Source of the DNA: Bacteroidota bacterium
GTDB lineage: Bacteria > Bacteroidota > Bacteroidia > Bacteroidales > ML635J-15
Direction: 5' to 3'
DNA length: 62,812 nucleotides
NCBI GenBank assembly: GCA_029558535.1
Contig: JAKQEK010000043.1
Location: 1 to 62,812, forward strand
Under the pieces are notes generated by a model. That model ran no database searches, had not been told where the DNA came from, and saw nothing but the letters and a program-made list of their open reading frames with translations. Both the position numbers and the translations under genes were made by a program. Positions 27,013 to 35,121 of the stretch are shown here, one piece after another. How positions within the stretch are numbered: position 1 is the first letter of the stretch; every line of letters starts with the position of its first letter.

Positions 27013-27474
27013 TCACAGCTCAGATTTCAACCGCATTTTCTCTAGTGAAACAAAAATATTTTTTACAACTGGACAAGTTTCGGCGTTTTTAACACACAAA
27101 TCTATAATTGACAAAATATTTTTCTGATTTGTATGAGGATAGTCTTTACAAGCCTTAGGTCTGACTTTGTACACAATACAAAAATTATCGTCATCAAGAA
27201 AAGGACAAGGCATTGATTTAAATACAAAATCATTATCCTCGTCTATTCTTAAATATTTGTCAATAAAATGAGATGATTTCATTTTTAAAAAACCCGAAAG
27301 TCTTTCAATGTCTAGATTCGTAATCCTCGGACCTAATGACCTGCAACAATTTGCACATTCAAGACAATCTATTTTATCCATTTCTTCTGTGTGCAAATCT
27401 AGAAAAATACTGTCAATCTGTTTGGATTTCGTTTGACGAAGCTTTTTTAATAGTACGGAATATTCTTTTTGCAT
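27013..27474 (-). CDS. YkgJ family cysteine cluster protein
   Basis: 153 residues. The cysteine pattern CLECANCCRSLGP, then PCPFLDDDNFCIVY and RPKACKDYPH, defines the YkgJ family, thought to bind a metal or iron-sulfur centre. No signal peptide. Function unknown. It is the last gene of the PPIase-M16-EEP-YkgJ run, 6 bp after the EEP gene. Confidence 0.88.
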   Translation of the reverse strand: MQKEYSVLLKKLRQTKSKQIDSIFLDLHTEEMDKIDCLECANCCRSLGPRITNLDIERLSGFLKMKSSHFIDKYLRIDEDNDFVFKSMPCPFLDDDNFCIVYKVRPKACKDYPHTNQKNILSIIDLCVKNAETCPVVKNIFVSLEKMRLKSEL

Positions 27475-27480
27475 TACAGA

Positions 27481-28749
27481 CTATTCACACTTAACAATTC
27501 GAAATGATTGATTTATTCCCTCAGCACTAAAATTTATTATATAAATCCCATTAGCCAACCAACTAATATCTTTAGTAAAAACAAAATTATTTTTTGTTAG
27601 GTCCTCAGAGCTAAACATTTCTACCCCCGAAACTGAAAACAAAGACATTTTTACTTTTTCGATACTATTTGTTTTATACTGATACTGAAGCACATCGCTA
27701 ACAGGATTAAGCACATTTGCATAAAATAGCGGGTCTGAAGAAAGGCTTCCAACACTATTATGTTCGCCTAAATAAAACTCCGATACAACAGGCAAATGAT
27801 CACTCATATTATATAATGCTTCAATTACTTCCGCCGGAAGAGTTGTGTTTGTTGGATAATTTATTGAATTATTATACCTTAACCCATCTTGTCCCACTGC
27901 CCAATAAGAATTTGTTTTGTATTTAATGTCATAAGTCCCATCTTTTATTGAAGAACTAATAAGTATAAAATCAAACCTGTCATCCATACCTCCATAACTA
28001 TGACAATCAGAATCGGAGTCAGAATGTGTTGATTGTGTATGATAAGCCCTAAAAGAATAATTATTATTCCAATCTCCCATTTTATTTATTGGATCATAAA
28101 ATGCAAGTGCAGGATTTACAGGATTAATCAATTTTTGAAACGCTTGTTCGGAATCAGTATATACATTAAAATCTCCGACAATAACAAAATTCTCGTTACT
28201 TCCCAAATTTTGCAGATATTCCATTAGTTCATCAATCATACTAGCACGATCTGAGGCATCCTGAGAAGAATTACCAGCTTTTAAATGGGCTACTATGATA
28301 TTAAAATATGTTGTTTCTTCCTGATCAAGGCATTTCAATTTATAAATATTAATATCTCTAACTTCAGTTGTAACAACAGGTTGAGAAATTAATTGGAATT
28401 TATTCTTATCATAAAACAATCCATTAACTAAATAAGAACCTGTTGGAGAAGCTGCCAACCACTTCGTTTCGCCATTAACATTAAGAGAATTTCCTAATAT
28501 GTAATTCAAAGTATAAGAAGCACTTACATTTGTTCCCACTTCGCAAACAGCTAGTATATCAGGTTGCTGATTTAATACTATCGTTTTTAAATAGTTTGCT
28601 TTATTTACATGAGAATTGTTTTCACTTGTGCAATAGGAAGTATAATTATTAAAATTCAGTAAATTATAAAACATTAATTTTACAGTTTCCTGAGAAAAAG
28701 TAAATAATGAAATTAATAATATAGTGGGTATTAAAAATATTTTTTTCAT
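27481..28749 (-). CDS. Secreted endonuclease/exonuclease/phosphatase with T9SS sorting domain
   Basis: 422 residues: signal peptide (to about FTFSQ), EEP-fold catalytic domain and a C-terminal type A sorting domain (about 335-422, ending INQSFRIVKCE). Catalytic landmarks are KLMFYNLLNFNNY, DILAVCEVG (metal Glu), IVAHLKAGNSS, IVGDFNVYTDSE and MSDHLPVVSEF (terminal Asp-His). The domain could be a nuclease or a phosphodiesterase on phospholipids or nucleotides. Export through the type IX system is expected. Confidence 0.88.
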   Translation of the reverse strand: MKKIFLIPTILLISLFTFSQETVKLMFYNLLNFNNYTSYCTSENNSHVNKANYLKTIVLNQQPDILAVCEVGTNVSASYTLNYILGNSLNVNGETKWLAASPTGSYLVNGLFYDKNKFQLISQPVVTTEVRDINIYKLKCLDQEETTYFNIIVAHLKAGNSSQDASDRASMIDELMEYLQNLGSNENFVIVGDFNVYTDSEQAFQKLINPVNPALAFYDPINKMGDWNNNYSFRAYHTQSTHSDSDSDCHSYGGMDDRFDFILISSSIKDGTYDIKYKTNSYWAVGQDGLRYNNSINYPTNTTLPAEVIEALYNMSDHLPVVSEFYLGEHNSVGSLSSDPLFYANVLNPVSDVLQYQYKTNSIEKVKMSLFSVSGVEMFSSEDLTKNNFVFTKDISWLANGIYIINFSAEGINQSFRIVKCE

Positions 28750-28769
28750 TTAATCAATTTCAGAAACTA

Positions 28770-31649
28770 CTAATTCAAAATTTGTTTTTTATCAACTTCG
28801 ATGATTTTACCGAATTTGGCAAGCTCGTCCATATTGATATGCTTTTTGTTTCCAACTATTGTAATTAGCATAGGGCGATTTTGGATGTTGGATGAATAGA
28901 ATTTAAGAATATTATCAAATGACAGTGATTTATAAACTTTAAACTGTAAAATTCTAGGATCAGACTCATACCCCTGGACCTGCCATCTTTCAACAGTTTC
29001 GCTAATATTTCTCCATTCAGGCTTGTTACTGTTGATGGATTGTAATAAGGCTGATTTGATATCAGGCAATCTGTTTTCCTTAACCGGCATTTGATTTATA
29101 AGACTATCCATTACACTAATAACATCAATCGTTTTGTCACTTTGTGTCCCAACAAATGCTTTTAAATACCCCTTTTCCGAAGGTATGTATCCATTACGAT
29201 AAACTGCGTAGGCTGTATATGCCATTGAACGGAACTCTCTTATTTCCTGAAAAACTATAGCTGACATCCCGGTTCCAAAATACTGATTATAAGCTGTTGA
29301 CATTACTCTTTCCTTGTCATCGTTTACATTTCCTTGCACATAAAAATAAATATTACTCTGCAAAGCCTTGGGGTCATCCAAAAATAGTATTGTATTTTCT
29401 GTATATTCTTTTCTTGGAAGTATGATTGGGAAACTTGTCGAACTAGTTTTTATGGTAGATTTATTTTGGGTTTTAAAATATTCTGAAACATCGTCAGAAG
29501 ACAATGTTCCTGAATAATGAACCGTGTGTATTTCTGAAGGTAATCCGGTCAGAAGTTTTATTAATTCCTGAGAAGTAAGGCTTTTTACTTCTTTAACTGT
29601 CATTCTTCTTAAAGTATTTGAATTTTCACCATAAACTCCAAAGTTATATAAAGCTGAAGCCAAATCGTCTGGTGAACTTTTCTCATATTTTCTTTGGAAT
29701 GTTGCATTTTGTAAAAGATTTTTAAGTTTTGAGTCGTCCGCAGCGGGCGATTCAAGTAAAGACAGTACAAGGTTTAATGATTCCTTAAAATATTTATCAA
29801 ACCCGTCTATTGAAACATTGACATAATTATCATCAGCATAAATTTGAAATGAACAACCGTATTTTTGAAGCTGATCATTAAACTCATTTAATGGATATTG
29901 AGTTGTCCCAATCAGTTGAGCATATTCTGCGGCTTGCTCATAACGTTTATCATTTATTTTACCTGTTCTGTATTTTATAGTAACATTGAAAATGTCATTT
30001 ACACCGTTTTTAACATAATAAAGTTTACACTGATCTGCAACCTCAACAATGTTAATATCTTTATCGAAATCAATAAATTCAGGCACAATCTCTTTTTCGG
30101 GCATTTTTTCAAACTTTTTAGCAAAATCTGATTTTGCTTCTGCATTTTCTGGGATAACCGGATCGAATCCTGGTTTTTCGAGTTTGTCTTTTTTGGGAAA
30201 TCCCATTTTAGAATGAAATGAGAGATAATTGCTATTAAGGTATTTCTCTGAAACACGTTGCACGTCTTCTAAAGTAATTGCCTCGACTTCTTTAGGATAA
30301 TTAAGCACTTCTTCCCATTTTTCCCCCGAAATGAAAGAAAATCCTATTAGAAAAGCTCTGTTTTGAACATTTTCCAGCGATTGCTGATGTTCTTTGATAA
30401 TGTTAAGTTTTACGGCTTCTAAAAACTCTTTGTCAATATTACCACTACGTAACCGTGCAATTTCATTATAAACTAATTCCTCTGCGTTTTTTAAGGATTG
30501 TCCAACAACTTTTGGAACGAACAAAATCATTAAAGCACCGTGATCGTTACGAATATCGTTAAAACAAAATACTTCCATCAATTTCCCTTCGAGACTTAAT
30601 TTATCCAGATAACCTGTTGATGCAGAATTACTTAAAATCGCCTGGCAAACATCCAAAGCCACCTCATCTTCATGATTACTTTTCACGGTTCTAAATCCAA
30701 GCATTCCAATTTTTACCGGAGTCATTTTTACTTCAACCCGCTCCACTCCATTAAAAGGTTTTTCTTCATATACAGGATACTCGGGAACTTTTCCGCTTTC
30801 CCATTCTCCAAAATATTTTTCGATAAGAGGAATAACTTCTTTTGAATCAAAATTCCCAGTAAGCACCAAAGCCATATTATTTGCCACATAATAAGTCTGA
30901 TACATTTTCCTCATATTATTAAGGGAAGGATTCTTAACATGATCAGCAGTTCCAATAACAGTTTGAGTCCCATAAGGATGATTTCTGTATAAATTTTTAT
31001 AGAATGTTTCAATTAAATTAGAGCTAAAATCGTCCATATACATATTCTTTTCCTCAAAAACTGTTTCTAATTCGGACTGAAACAAACGGAAAACAGGATT
31101 TTTAAATCTGTGGCTATATATAATAATCCACTTTTCTATTTGATTTTTAGGGAAAACATTAAAATATGCTACGATTTCTTCAGAAGTAAATGCATTTACA
31201 CCACTGGAGCCGATCTGATCAAGAATTCTGTCCAATTCATTTGGAATTGCATACTTGCCGGCCTCAAGAGAAAGGACGTTGATCTCTTTTTGTATCATTT
31301 TTCTTTGCTCTTCGTCTGAAGTTAGTGCCAATTCTTCGTATTTTTCTGCAATTTTATCAATAATAACTTTTTCGCTTTTATAATCTATGGTTCCAAGTTC
31401 ATCTGTTCCTTTAAACATCATATGCTCAAGATAATGCGATGTTCCGGTATGATTAGCAGGATCATATTTCCCTCCTGTTTTAATAATAACAGCACCTAAT
31501 ACATTCGGGATACTATGGTCCTCATTAAGGAATACCGTTAATCCATTTTTTAAAGTATATGAATTAACTTTCAAGTTTCTACTATCATTCTGTGTAAAAG
31601 CAGAAAATGATATTACTAAAAATAAAACAACTAATAATTTGATTTTCAT
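28770..31649 (-). CDS. Secreted M16 family metallopeptidase (insulinase/pitrilysin type)
   Basis: 959 residues with signal peptide (to about SAFTQ). Two M16 homology halves. The inverted zinc motif HxxEH is HYLEH in TSHYLEHMMFKGT, with the distal Glu in ELETVFEEKNMYMDD. The second half is the inactive clamp domain. Full-length for a bacterial two-half M16 protein. No T9SS sorting domain, so it is probably periplasmic. It lies 6 bp after a lipoprotein peptidyl-prolyl isomerase, suggesting a joint role in envelope protein turnover. Confidence 0.92.
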   Translation of the reverse strand: MKIKLLVVLFLVISFSAFTQNDSRNLKVNSYTLKNGLTVFLNEDHSIPNVLGAVIIKTGGKYDPANHTGTSHYLEHMMFKGTDELGTIDYKSEKVIIDKIAEKYEELALTSDEEQRKMIQKEINVLSLEAGKYAIPNELDRILDQIGSSGVNAFTSEEIVAYFNVFPKNQIEKWIIIYSHRFKNPVFRLFQSELETVFEEKNMYMDDFSSNLIETFYKNLYRNHPYGTQTVIGTADHVKNPSLNNMRKMYQTYYVANNMALVLTGNFDSKEVIPLIEKYFGEWESGKVPEYPVYEEKPFNGVERVEVKMTPVKIGMLGFRTVKSNHEDEVALDVCQAILSNSASTGYLDKLSLEGKLMEVFCFNDIRNDHGALMILFVPKVVGQSLKNAEELVYNEIARLRSGNIDKEFLEAVKLNIIKEHQQSLENVQNRAFLIGFSFISGEKWEEVLNYPKEVEAITLEDVQRVSEKYLNSNYLSFHSKMGFPKKDKLEKPGFDPVIPENAEAKSDFAKKFEKMPEKEIVPEFIDFDKDINIVEVADQCKLYYVKNGVNDIFNVTIKYRTGKINDKRYEQAAEYAQLIGTTQYPLNEFNDQLQKYGCSFQIYADDNYVNVSIDGFDKYFKESLNLVLSLLESPAADDSKLKNLLQNATFQRKYEKSSPDDLASALYNFGVYGENSNTLRRMTVKEVKSLTSQELIKLLTGLPSEIHTVHYSGTLSSDDVSEYFKTQNKSTIKTSSTSFPIILPRKEYTENTILFLDDPKALQSNIYFYVQGNVNDDKERVMSTAYNQYFGTGMSAIVFQEIREFRSMAYTAYAVYRNGYIPSEKGYLKAFVGTQSDKTIDVISVMDSLINQMPVKENRLPDIKSALLQSINSNKPEWRNISETVERWQVQGYESDPRILQFKVYKSLSFDNILKFYSSNIQNRPMLITIVGNKKHINMDELAKFGKIIEVDKKQILN

Positions 31650-31655
31650 AAGTAT

Positions 31656-32528
31656 TTACTTTAGATTTTTATATTCTTTTTTTGTTAATTTTTTGGTTGA
31701 CAAGATATAAATATTTTCTTTAGGTTTATTCATTAAACCGGTTTTAATCTCTGAAAATTTTTGCAAAATTTCCATCCCTTCAACTATTTCACCAAAAACA
31801 GTATATTGCCCGTCATAAACAGGAGCACCTCCAACAGATTGATATATCTCCGTCTGATATTTATTAATCTTATACAGTTTTTTCCCGTCCTTCTCTATTT
31901 CAGGGATTATTTTTTCTGTTAAGTCTGCATACAATCTGCTCCAATCTTTATTCTTACCCTCAATTTTATAATAATCAAGGCTATCTTTAAAAATTCGATT
32001 TTCGGGTTTATTGAGATAAATAGTTAAATAATCTGCAATTATCGGAGCATTCCTTTTAGCTTCAAGCGTGTTTAGAGTTTTTTCATCAAGTTTAATCCCC
32101 TGAACCAGATAAAACAATTTTGTGTCTGAAAAGCAATCTGAGTTTTGTTCATTTGGGAGTCTTAACATTCCAACAGCCCCAGTTTTATTAATTAACTTTT
32201 CATTTAATTCAGGTTTTATTGCTTTTTTTTGAAAATTAGCATTTAAAACGTCTTCCTCTATCTCATTTTTTTGCAATCCCACTTTCATTAGTCCATTTGG
32301 AATTATGGAATATACTAAACAAGAATCGTAAACGCCAGAGCATATATTCTCAAGAAATTTCTCCTTATGTAATGGCGTACCCTCATACAATCCAATAATA
32401 AAATCTCCTTTATTCGTATGCAATAATGCATAGTCATTTATCTTAAGCGGACTATTTAACATAGAGCAGGAAACTGCTAGAATTGATGAGAAAATTATTA
32501 TCCAAAAAAACAATTTGACTTTATTCAT
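31656..32528 (-). CDS. Cyclophilin-type peptidyl-prolyl isomerase lipoprotein
   Basis: 290 residues. A lipobox near residue 21 (ILAVSCSML) predicts a lipoprotein. The cyclophilin fold appears in two blocks: LLHTNKGDFIIGLYEGTPLHKEKF at the N-terminus and GGAPVYDGQYTVFGEIVEGMEIL at the C-terminus. A long helical insertion (about 130-215) separates them. Canonical active-site residues are only partly kept, so it may act more as a chaperone than an isomerase. It is the first gene of the unit with the M16 protease. Confidence 0.8.
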   Translation of the reverse strand: MNKVKLFFWIIIFSSILAVSCSMLNSPLKINDYALLHTNKGDFIIGLYEGTPLHKEKFLENICSGVYDSCLVYSIIPNGLMKVGLQKNEIEEDVLNANFQKKAIKPELNEKLINKTGAVGMLRLPNEQNSDCFSDTKLFYLVQGIKLDEKTLNTLEAKRNAPIIADYLTIYLNKPENRIFKDSLDYYKIEGKNKDWSRLYADLTEKIIPEIEKDGKKLYKINKYQTEIYQSVGGAPVYDGQYTVFGEIVEGMEILQKFSEIKTGLMNKPKENIYILSTKKLTKKEYKNLK

Positions 32529-32537
32529 AAAAAAATA

Positions 32538-32569
32538 TTTGATTTGTATAAAATAAATTACTAATATTG
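32538..32569 (+). promoter_or_regulatory. Promoter of the lipoprotein gene at 32602
   Basis: TTTG (32538-32541), a 20-base spacer and TAATATTG (32562-32569, one mismatch to TAnnTTTG). It rules out the in-frame GTG at 32569. On the opposite strand the same intergenic region offers TTTG-N21-TATTTTAT for the isomerase gene, so this is probably a divergent promoter region. Confidence 0.5.
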
Positions 32570-32601
32570 TGTGTTACAAAAATAAACAAATTGTTATTAT
32601 T

Positions 32602-33015
32602 ATGAAGAGATTTATTAATGTTGCAATAATTATTGTGATACTTGCAGGAGTAGTAATTGTGAATTATAGCTGTAAACCAGAAGCTCCACCAAAAGCTGTT
32701 GTATTTGTTGTTGACGAAAATAACGATCCTGTCAAAGATGCTATGGTTGTTGTTAAAGCAGCCAATTCAGACAGTTCTCATACAGTTGTTTATCTGTTAA
32801 ATGAAAATAAACCTGTTGCTGATACTCAATATACAAATAAAGACGGTAAAGTATATTATGACTTTAAATATGAGTCTATTTATAAAGTTGAGGTAACAAA
32901 AGGAACAGACAGAGATCATCCTTTTGCAAGAAGAGGTATAGGAATTCTAATTCTTGAAAATAATAAAACCATTGAGTCAAAAATTGAGATTAATGAGCAA
33001 ACTGTCTTTAACTAG
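32602..33015 (+). CDS. Lipoprotein with carboxypeptidase-regulatory-like domain
   Basis: 137 residues from ATG 32602. The N-terminal hydrophobic segment ends in VNYSCKPE, a lipobox-like site. The body (from KAVVFVVDENNDPVKDAMVVV to the C-terminus) is a beta-sandwich resembling CarboxypepD_reg/Ig-like domains, with the common TNKDGKVYYDF turn. Probably anchored in the outer or inner membrane facing the periplasm or surface. The role is unknown. It is followed 32 bp later by a T9SS cargo gene. Confidence 0.75.
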   Translation: MKRFINVAIIIVILAGVVIVNYSCKPEAPPKAVVFVVDENNDPVKDAMVVVKAANSDSSHTVVYLLNENKPVADTQYTNKDGKVYYDFKYESIYKVEVTKGTDRDHPFARRGIGILILENNKTIESKIEINEQTVFN

Positions 33016-33047
33016 ACTCTTATTAAAAGTATAAATCTGTATTATCT

Positions 33048-34202
33048 ATGAAAAAATGTTTACTGTTATGTCTGATTGCAATATCAGTCGTGAATTTGTA
33101 TTCACAAATATCAATCACAAGAGCTGATTTTGTGGATGTAAATGATGAAATTCCACGGATATTTTACACTTTTGAACAAGACACTTATTCTATTTGTCCT
33201 GATAGTGTAATTCCTGAAAACTTAATTTTTGACGATCCTACACATTTTCCGGTAGCATTAATAGACACTCTGATTTATTTCCCATCATCAGATTCTGACC
33301 CGGAAGGAGTATTTGAAGGTGCAACTTGCGCTTATATGACCAGAGATGGTTTTATTATGCATCTATTAATCACAGAAGAGAATGTTAATCTTGTGGGAGT
33401 GCAGGGAGAACTACCGTTATTGGGTGGCATGATGAATTTAGAATTCGTTGACACATTGATTGCCAATAATTTTCCTGGCGAATATGAAGATACTCATGTT
33501 GATCAGGGAACAGCATGGGAAAAACAACATATCTCTGCATTTGAATCCGTAATACCGGCCGATTACTACAGTCAATTAAGTGCTTTATTTGACACTGTTC
33601 GATTTTTTATGGAATTAAAACTCAATACAAGTTTTGATGAGTATGGCAGCATCCAATTTGTTGGAGATTCAAATCAAAACGGGACCTTTCAGTATCTGAG
33701 AGAAAACAGAAAGATGCTTACAATGTTTGATGTCCAATTAAGAAATAAATTCTCACACCAATATGTTTCAATAAGCGGTATACCTGGCGTGGGAGAAATG
33801 TTGCCTATGGAACTCCCTATTTACGACACTTCGTACTCTCATAATTATTGGGTTAAGGGTTGGAAAAGTCCTTTACTGGAAGTTGAATATAATACCGGTT
33901 ATGATTCTGTTTATAATATGACTTTTCGCTATGCATATATGAGTTATGTGAATACAGAACTAATATCCAACATTTCAATATATCCAAATCCTGCCTCTGA
34001 GGTTTTGATAATTAATTCTGAAATGATACAAGACAATACATTGTACATCTTTGGTACTGATGGTAAACTCGTCAGTACAAGAAAATTAAATTCGGGTGAT
34101 AACTCAATAAATATACAGAAACTTTCTTCAGGAACATATTTTTATCAATTGTTTAATGAAAGAAATGTCCCGGTTGCTGCAGGGAAGTTTCTTAAACAAT
34201 AA
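33048..34202 (+). CDS. Secreted protein with T9SS sorting domain
   Basis: 384 residues. A signal peptide (to about VNLYSQ) precedes a passenger of about 280 residues that I do not recognise; it is rich in Asp, Tyr and aromatic residues. The C-terminal type A sorting domain runs from ISNISIYPNPASEVLIINS to VAAGKFLKQ. It should be exported by the type IX system. Co-transcription with the upstream lipoprotein is likely. The stop codon at 34200-34202 is directly followed by the first tRNA-like fragment. Confidence 0.85.
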   Translation: MKKCLLLCLIAISVVNLYSQISITRADFVDVNDEIPRIFYTFEQDTYSICPDSVIPENLIFDDPTHFPVALIDTLIYFPSSDSDPEGVFEGATCAYMTRDGFIMHLLITEENVNLVGVQGELPLLGGMMNLEFVDTLIANNFPGEYEDTHVDQGTAWEKQHISAFESVIPADYYSQLSALFDTVRFFMELKLNTSFDEYGSIQFVGDSNQNGTFQYLRENRKMLTMFDVQLRNKFSHQYVSISGIPGVGEMLPMELPIYDTSYSHNYWVKGWKSPLLEVEYNTGYDSVYNMTFRYAYMSYVNTELISNISIYPNPASEVLIINSEMIQDNTLYIFGTDGKLVSTRKLNSGDNSINIQKLSSGTYFYQLFNERNVPVAAGKFLKQ

Positions 34203-34206
34203 TTTT

Positions 34207-34394
34207 GGGGCATTAGCTCATCTGGCACCGATTTTTAGCAAAAATCATTGCCAAAACAGGTTATTTGTTATATTTAAAACTCGATTTTAAAAGCATCTAA
34301 AATCAACGATTTTTGCTTTAAAAATCGAGTGTCCTCAAAAAATTATGAAAATTTTATAAAATTTTCTATTTTTCGGGACTAGAGCGTTAGACTG
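34207..34394 (+). pseudogene. Split 5' half of a tRNA-Ala gene
   Basis: Bases 34207-34226 repeat the first 20 bases of the intact tRNA-Ala at 34415. Bases 34380-34394 repeat the next 15 (TAGAGCGTTAGACTG). Between them lie 153 bp of hairpin-rich DNA, splitting the D-loop. After TTAGACTG the sequence departs from the tRNA and no T-arm follows. The missing 3' half seems to be at 34800-34928. The anticodon stem that remains (TTAGA...TCTAA) would present GAA, but no complete tRNA can form. Confidence 0.75.
34227..34379. repeat. Hairpin-rich insertion in the D-loop of the split tRNA
   Basis: It holds at least two stems: GATTTTT-agc-AAAAATC (34230-34246), nested in a TGGCA/TGCCA outer stem (34223-34253), and ACTCGATTTT...AAAATCGAGT (34279-34330, extended by AAAGCA/TGCTTT). 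It ends in ATTTTTCGGGAC (34368-34379), which is the exact reverse complement of 34808-34819. Confidence 0.65.
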
Positions 34395-34414
34395 AATATC
34401 TAACCTAATATTTT

Positions 34415-34488
34415 GGGGCATTAGCTCATCTGGCTAGAGCGTTAGACTGGCAGTCTAGAGGTGATCGGTTCGAGTCCGATATGCTCCA
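34415..34488 (+). tRNA. tRNA-Ala (anticodon GGC)
   Basis: 74 bases folding into a full cloverleaf. The acceptor stem GGGGCAT/ATGCTCC includes a G3-U70 wobble, the alanine identity element. D-arm GCTC/GAGC, anticodon stem TTAGA/TCTAG with loop CTGGCAG (GGC at 34-36), and T-arm ATCGG-TTCGAGT-CCGAT follow. The discriminator is A; CCA is not encoded in full. A strong terminator follows 1 base later. A split copy surrounds it (34207-34394 and 34800-34928). Confidence 0.95.
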
Positions 34489-34682
34489 CAAAGGATTGTA
34501 ATTACAATCCTTTTTTTATTAATATGAGATATTATATATACATACTGTATTCAGAAAAGTTTGACAAATACTATTACGGTCAAACAAATGATCTTAAAGA
34601 AAGGCTAATAAAGCACAACTCTAAAAAGGTTAATTCAACTGCAAAATATTCTCCATGGATAATATTTGCTTACAAAGAATTG
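34469..34682. repeat. 214-bp direct repeat, copy 1
   Basis: Runs from the T-loop of the intact tRNA-Ala through its terminator and the first 53 codons of the GIY-YIG gene. It matches 34908-35121 except for seven single-base changes, all within the coding part and all silent. The non-coding part is identical. Confidence 0.9.
34490..34517 (+). terminator. Rho-independent terminator of tRNA-Ala
   Basis: Perfect 24-base palindrome AAAGGATTGTAA/TTACAATCCTTT (34490-34513) running into seven T residues (34511-34517). It begins two bases after the tRNA discriminator and ends 6 bases before the GIY-YIG start codon. Confidence 0.85.
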
Positions 34683-34799
34683 GAGACCAGGTCAGAGGCT
34701 ATCGCTTTTGAAAGAAAGATTAAAAACCTTAAAAGCCGAACGAGAGTTCATGAATATTTAAGAAAACATAGATTCATTTTTCGGGATGAGTCAACTTAA
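34524..34799 (+). CDS. Single-domain GIY-YIG nuclease
   Basis: 91 residues from ATG 34524. The frame is open upstream through the tRNA T-arm and terminator (giving GSSPICST), but that part is RNA gene, not protein. The N-terminal YYIYILYSEKFDKYYYGQTND carries the GIY-YIG motif in the form YIY...YYG. The Arg helix is LKERLIKHN, and the metal-binding Glu lies in RSEAIAFERKIKNLKSR. The C-terminus RFIFRDEST lies in a segment (ATTTTTCGGGA) also found in the flanking inserts. Such small GIY-YIG genes are common beside tRNA genes in Bacteroidota (from memory). Role unknown; a homing-type function is conceivable. Confidence 0.85.
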   Translation: MRYYIYILYSEKFDKYYYGQTNDLKERLIKHNSKKVNSTAKYSPWIIFAYKELETRSEAIAFERKIKNLKSRTRVHEYLRKHRFIFRDEST

Positions 34800-34928
34800 G
34801 GTGATCGGTCCCGAAAAATCAGAAATCTATGATTTCTTAAATTTTTCGAGGATCCACGTGATTTTAAATAAAATAGTTTTTCGTAACTATTTTATTAAAT
34901 CACGGGATTCGAGTCCGATATGCTCCAC
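34800..34928 (+). pseudogene. Split 3' half of a tRNA-Ala gene
   Basis: GGTGATCGGT (34800-34809) repeats the variable loop and 5' T-stem of the intact tRNA. TTCGAGTCCGATATGCTCCA at 34908 onward repeats its T-loop, 3' T-stem and acceptor strand. A 98-bp insert splits the T-loop. Bases of the anticodon arm are absent. Together with 34207-34394 it makes one interrupted tRNA-Ala. Confidence 0.75.
34810..34907. repeat. Double-hairpin insertion in the T-loop of the split tRNA
   Basis: Hairpin 1 (34812-34848): CGAAAAAT-c-AGAAATC-tat-GATTTCT-taa-ATTTTTCG. Hairpin 2 (34857-34904): CGTGATTT plus AATAAAATAGTT on the left arm pair with AACTATTTTATT and AAATCACG on the right, with a 2-base bulge. The left edge with the preceding GT reads GTCCCGAAAAAT (34808-34819), the exact inverse of 34368-34379. 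Confidence 0.75.
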
Positions 34929-35121
34929 AAAGGATTGTAATTACAATCCTTTTTTTATTAATATGAGATATTATATATACATACTGTATTCAGAAAAGTT
35001 TGACAAATATTATTACGGTCAAACAAATGATCTTAAAGAAAGATTAATTAAGCACAATTCTAAAAAGGTAAATTCTACTGCAAAATATTCTCCATGGATA
35101 ATATTTGCTTACAAAGAATTG
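34908..35121. repeat. 214-bp direct repeat, copy 2
   Basis: Second copy of 34469-34682, in the same orientation, covering the tRNA 3' end, terminator and the first 53 codons of a GIY-YIG gene. Seven silent differences. The similarity stops abruptly after the codons for AYKEL. Confidence 0.9.
34929..34956 (+). terminator. Second copy of the tRNA terminator
   Basis: Same palindrome (34929-34952) and T-tract (34950-34956) as at 34490-34517, following the split tRNA 3' half and preceding the truncated GIY-YIG gene. Confidence 0.75.

Noticed and set aside
34207..34394. A second functional tRNA (GAA anticodon, Phe)
   Set aside because: It has a D-arm split by 153 bp and no T-arm or 3' acceptor strand; the GAA triplet is probably chance.
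34461..34523. N-terminal extension of the GIY-YIG protein (GSSPICST...)
   Set aside because: It is the translation of the tRNA T-arm and the terminator; the protein should start at ATG 34524.
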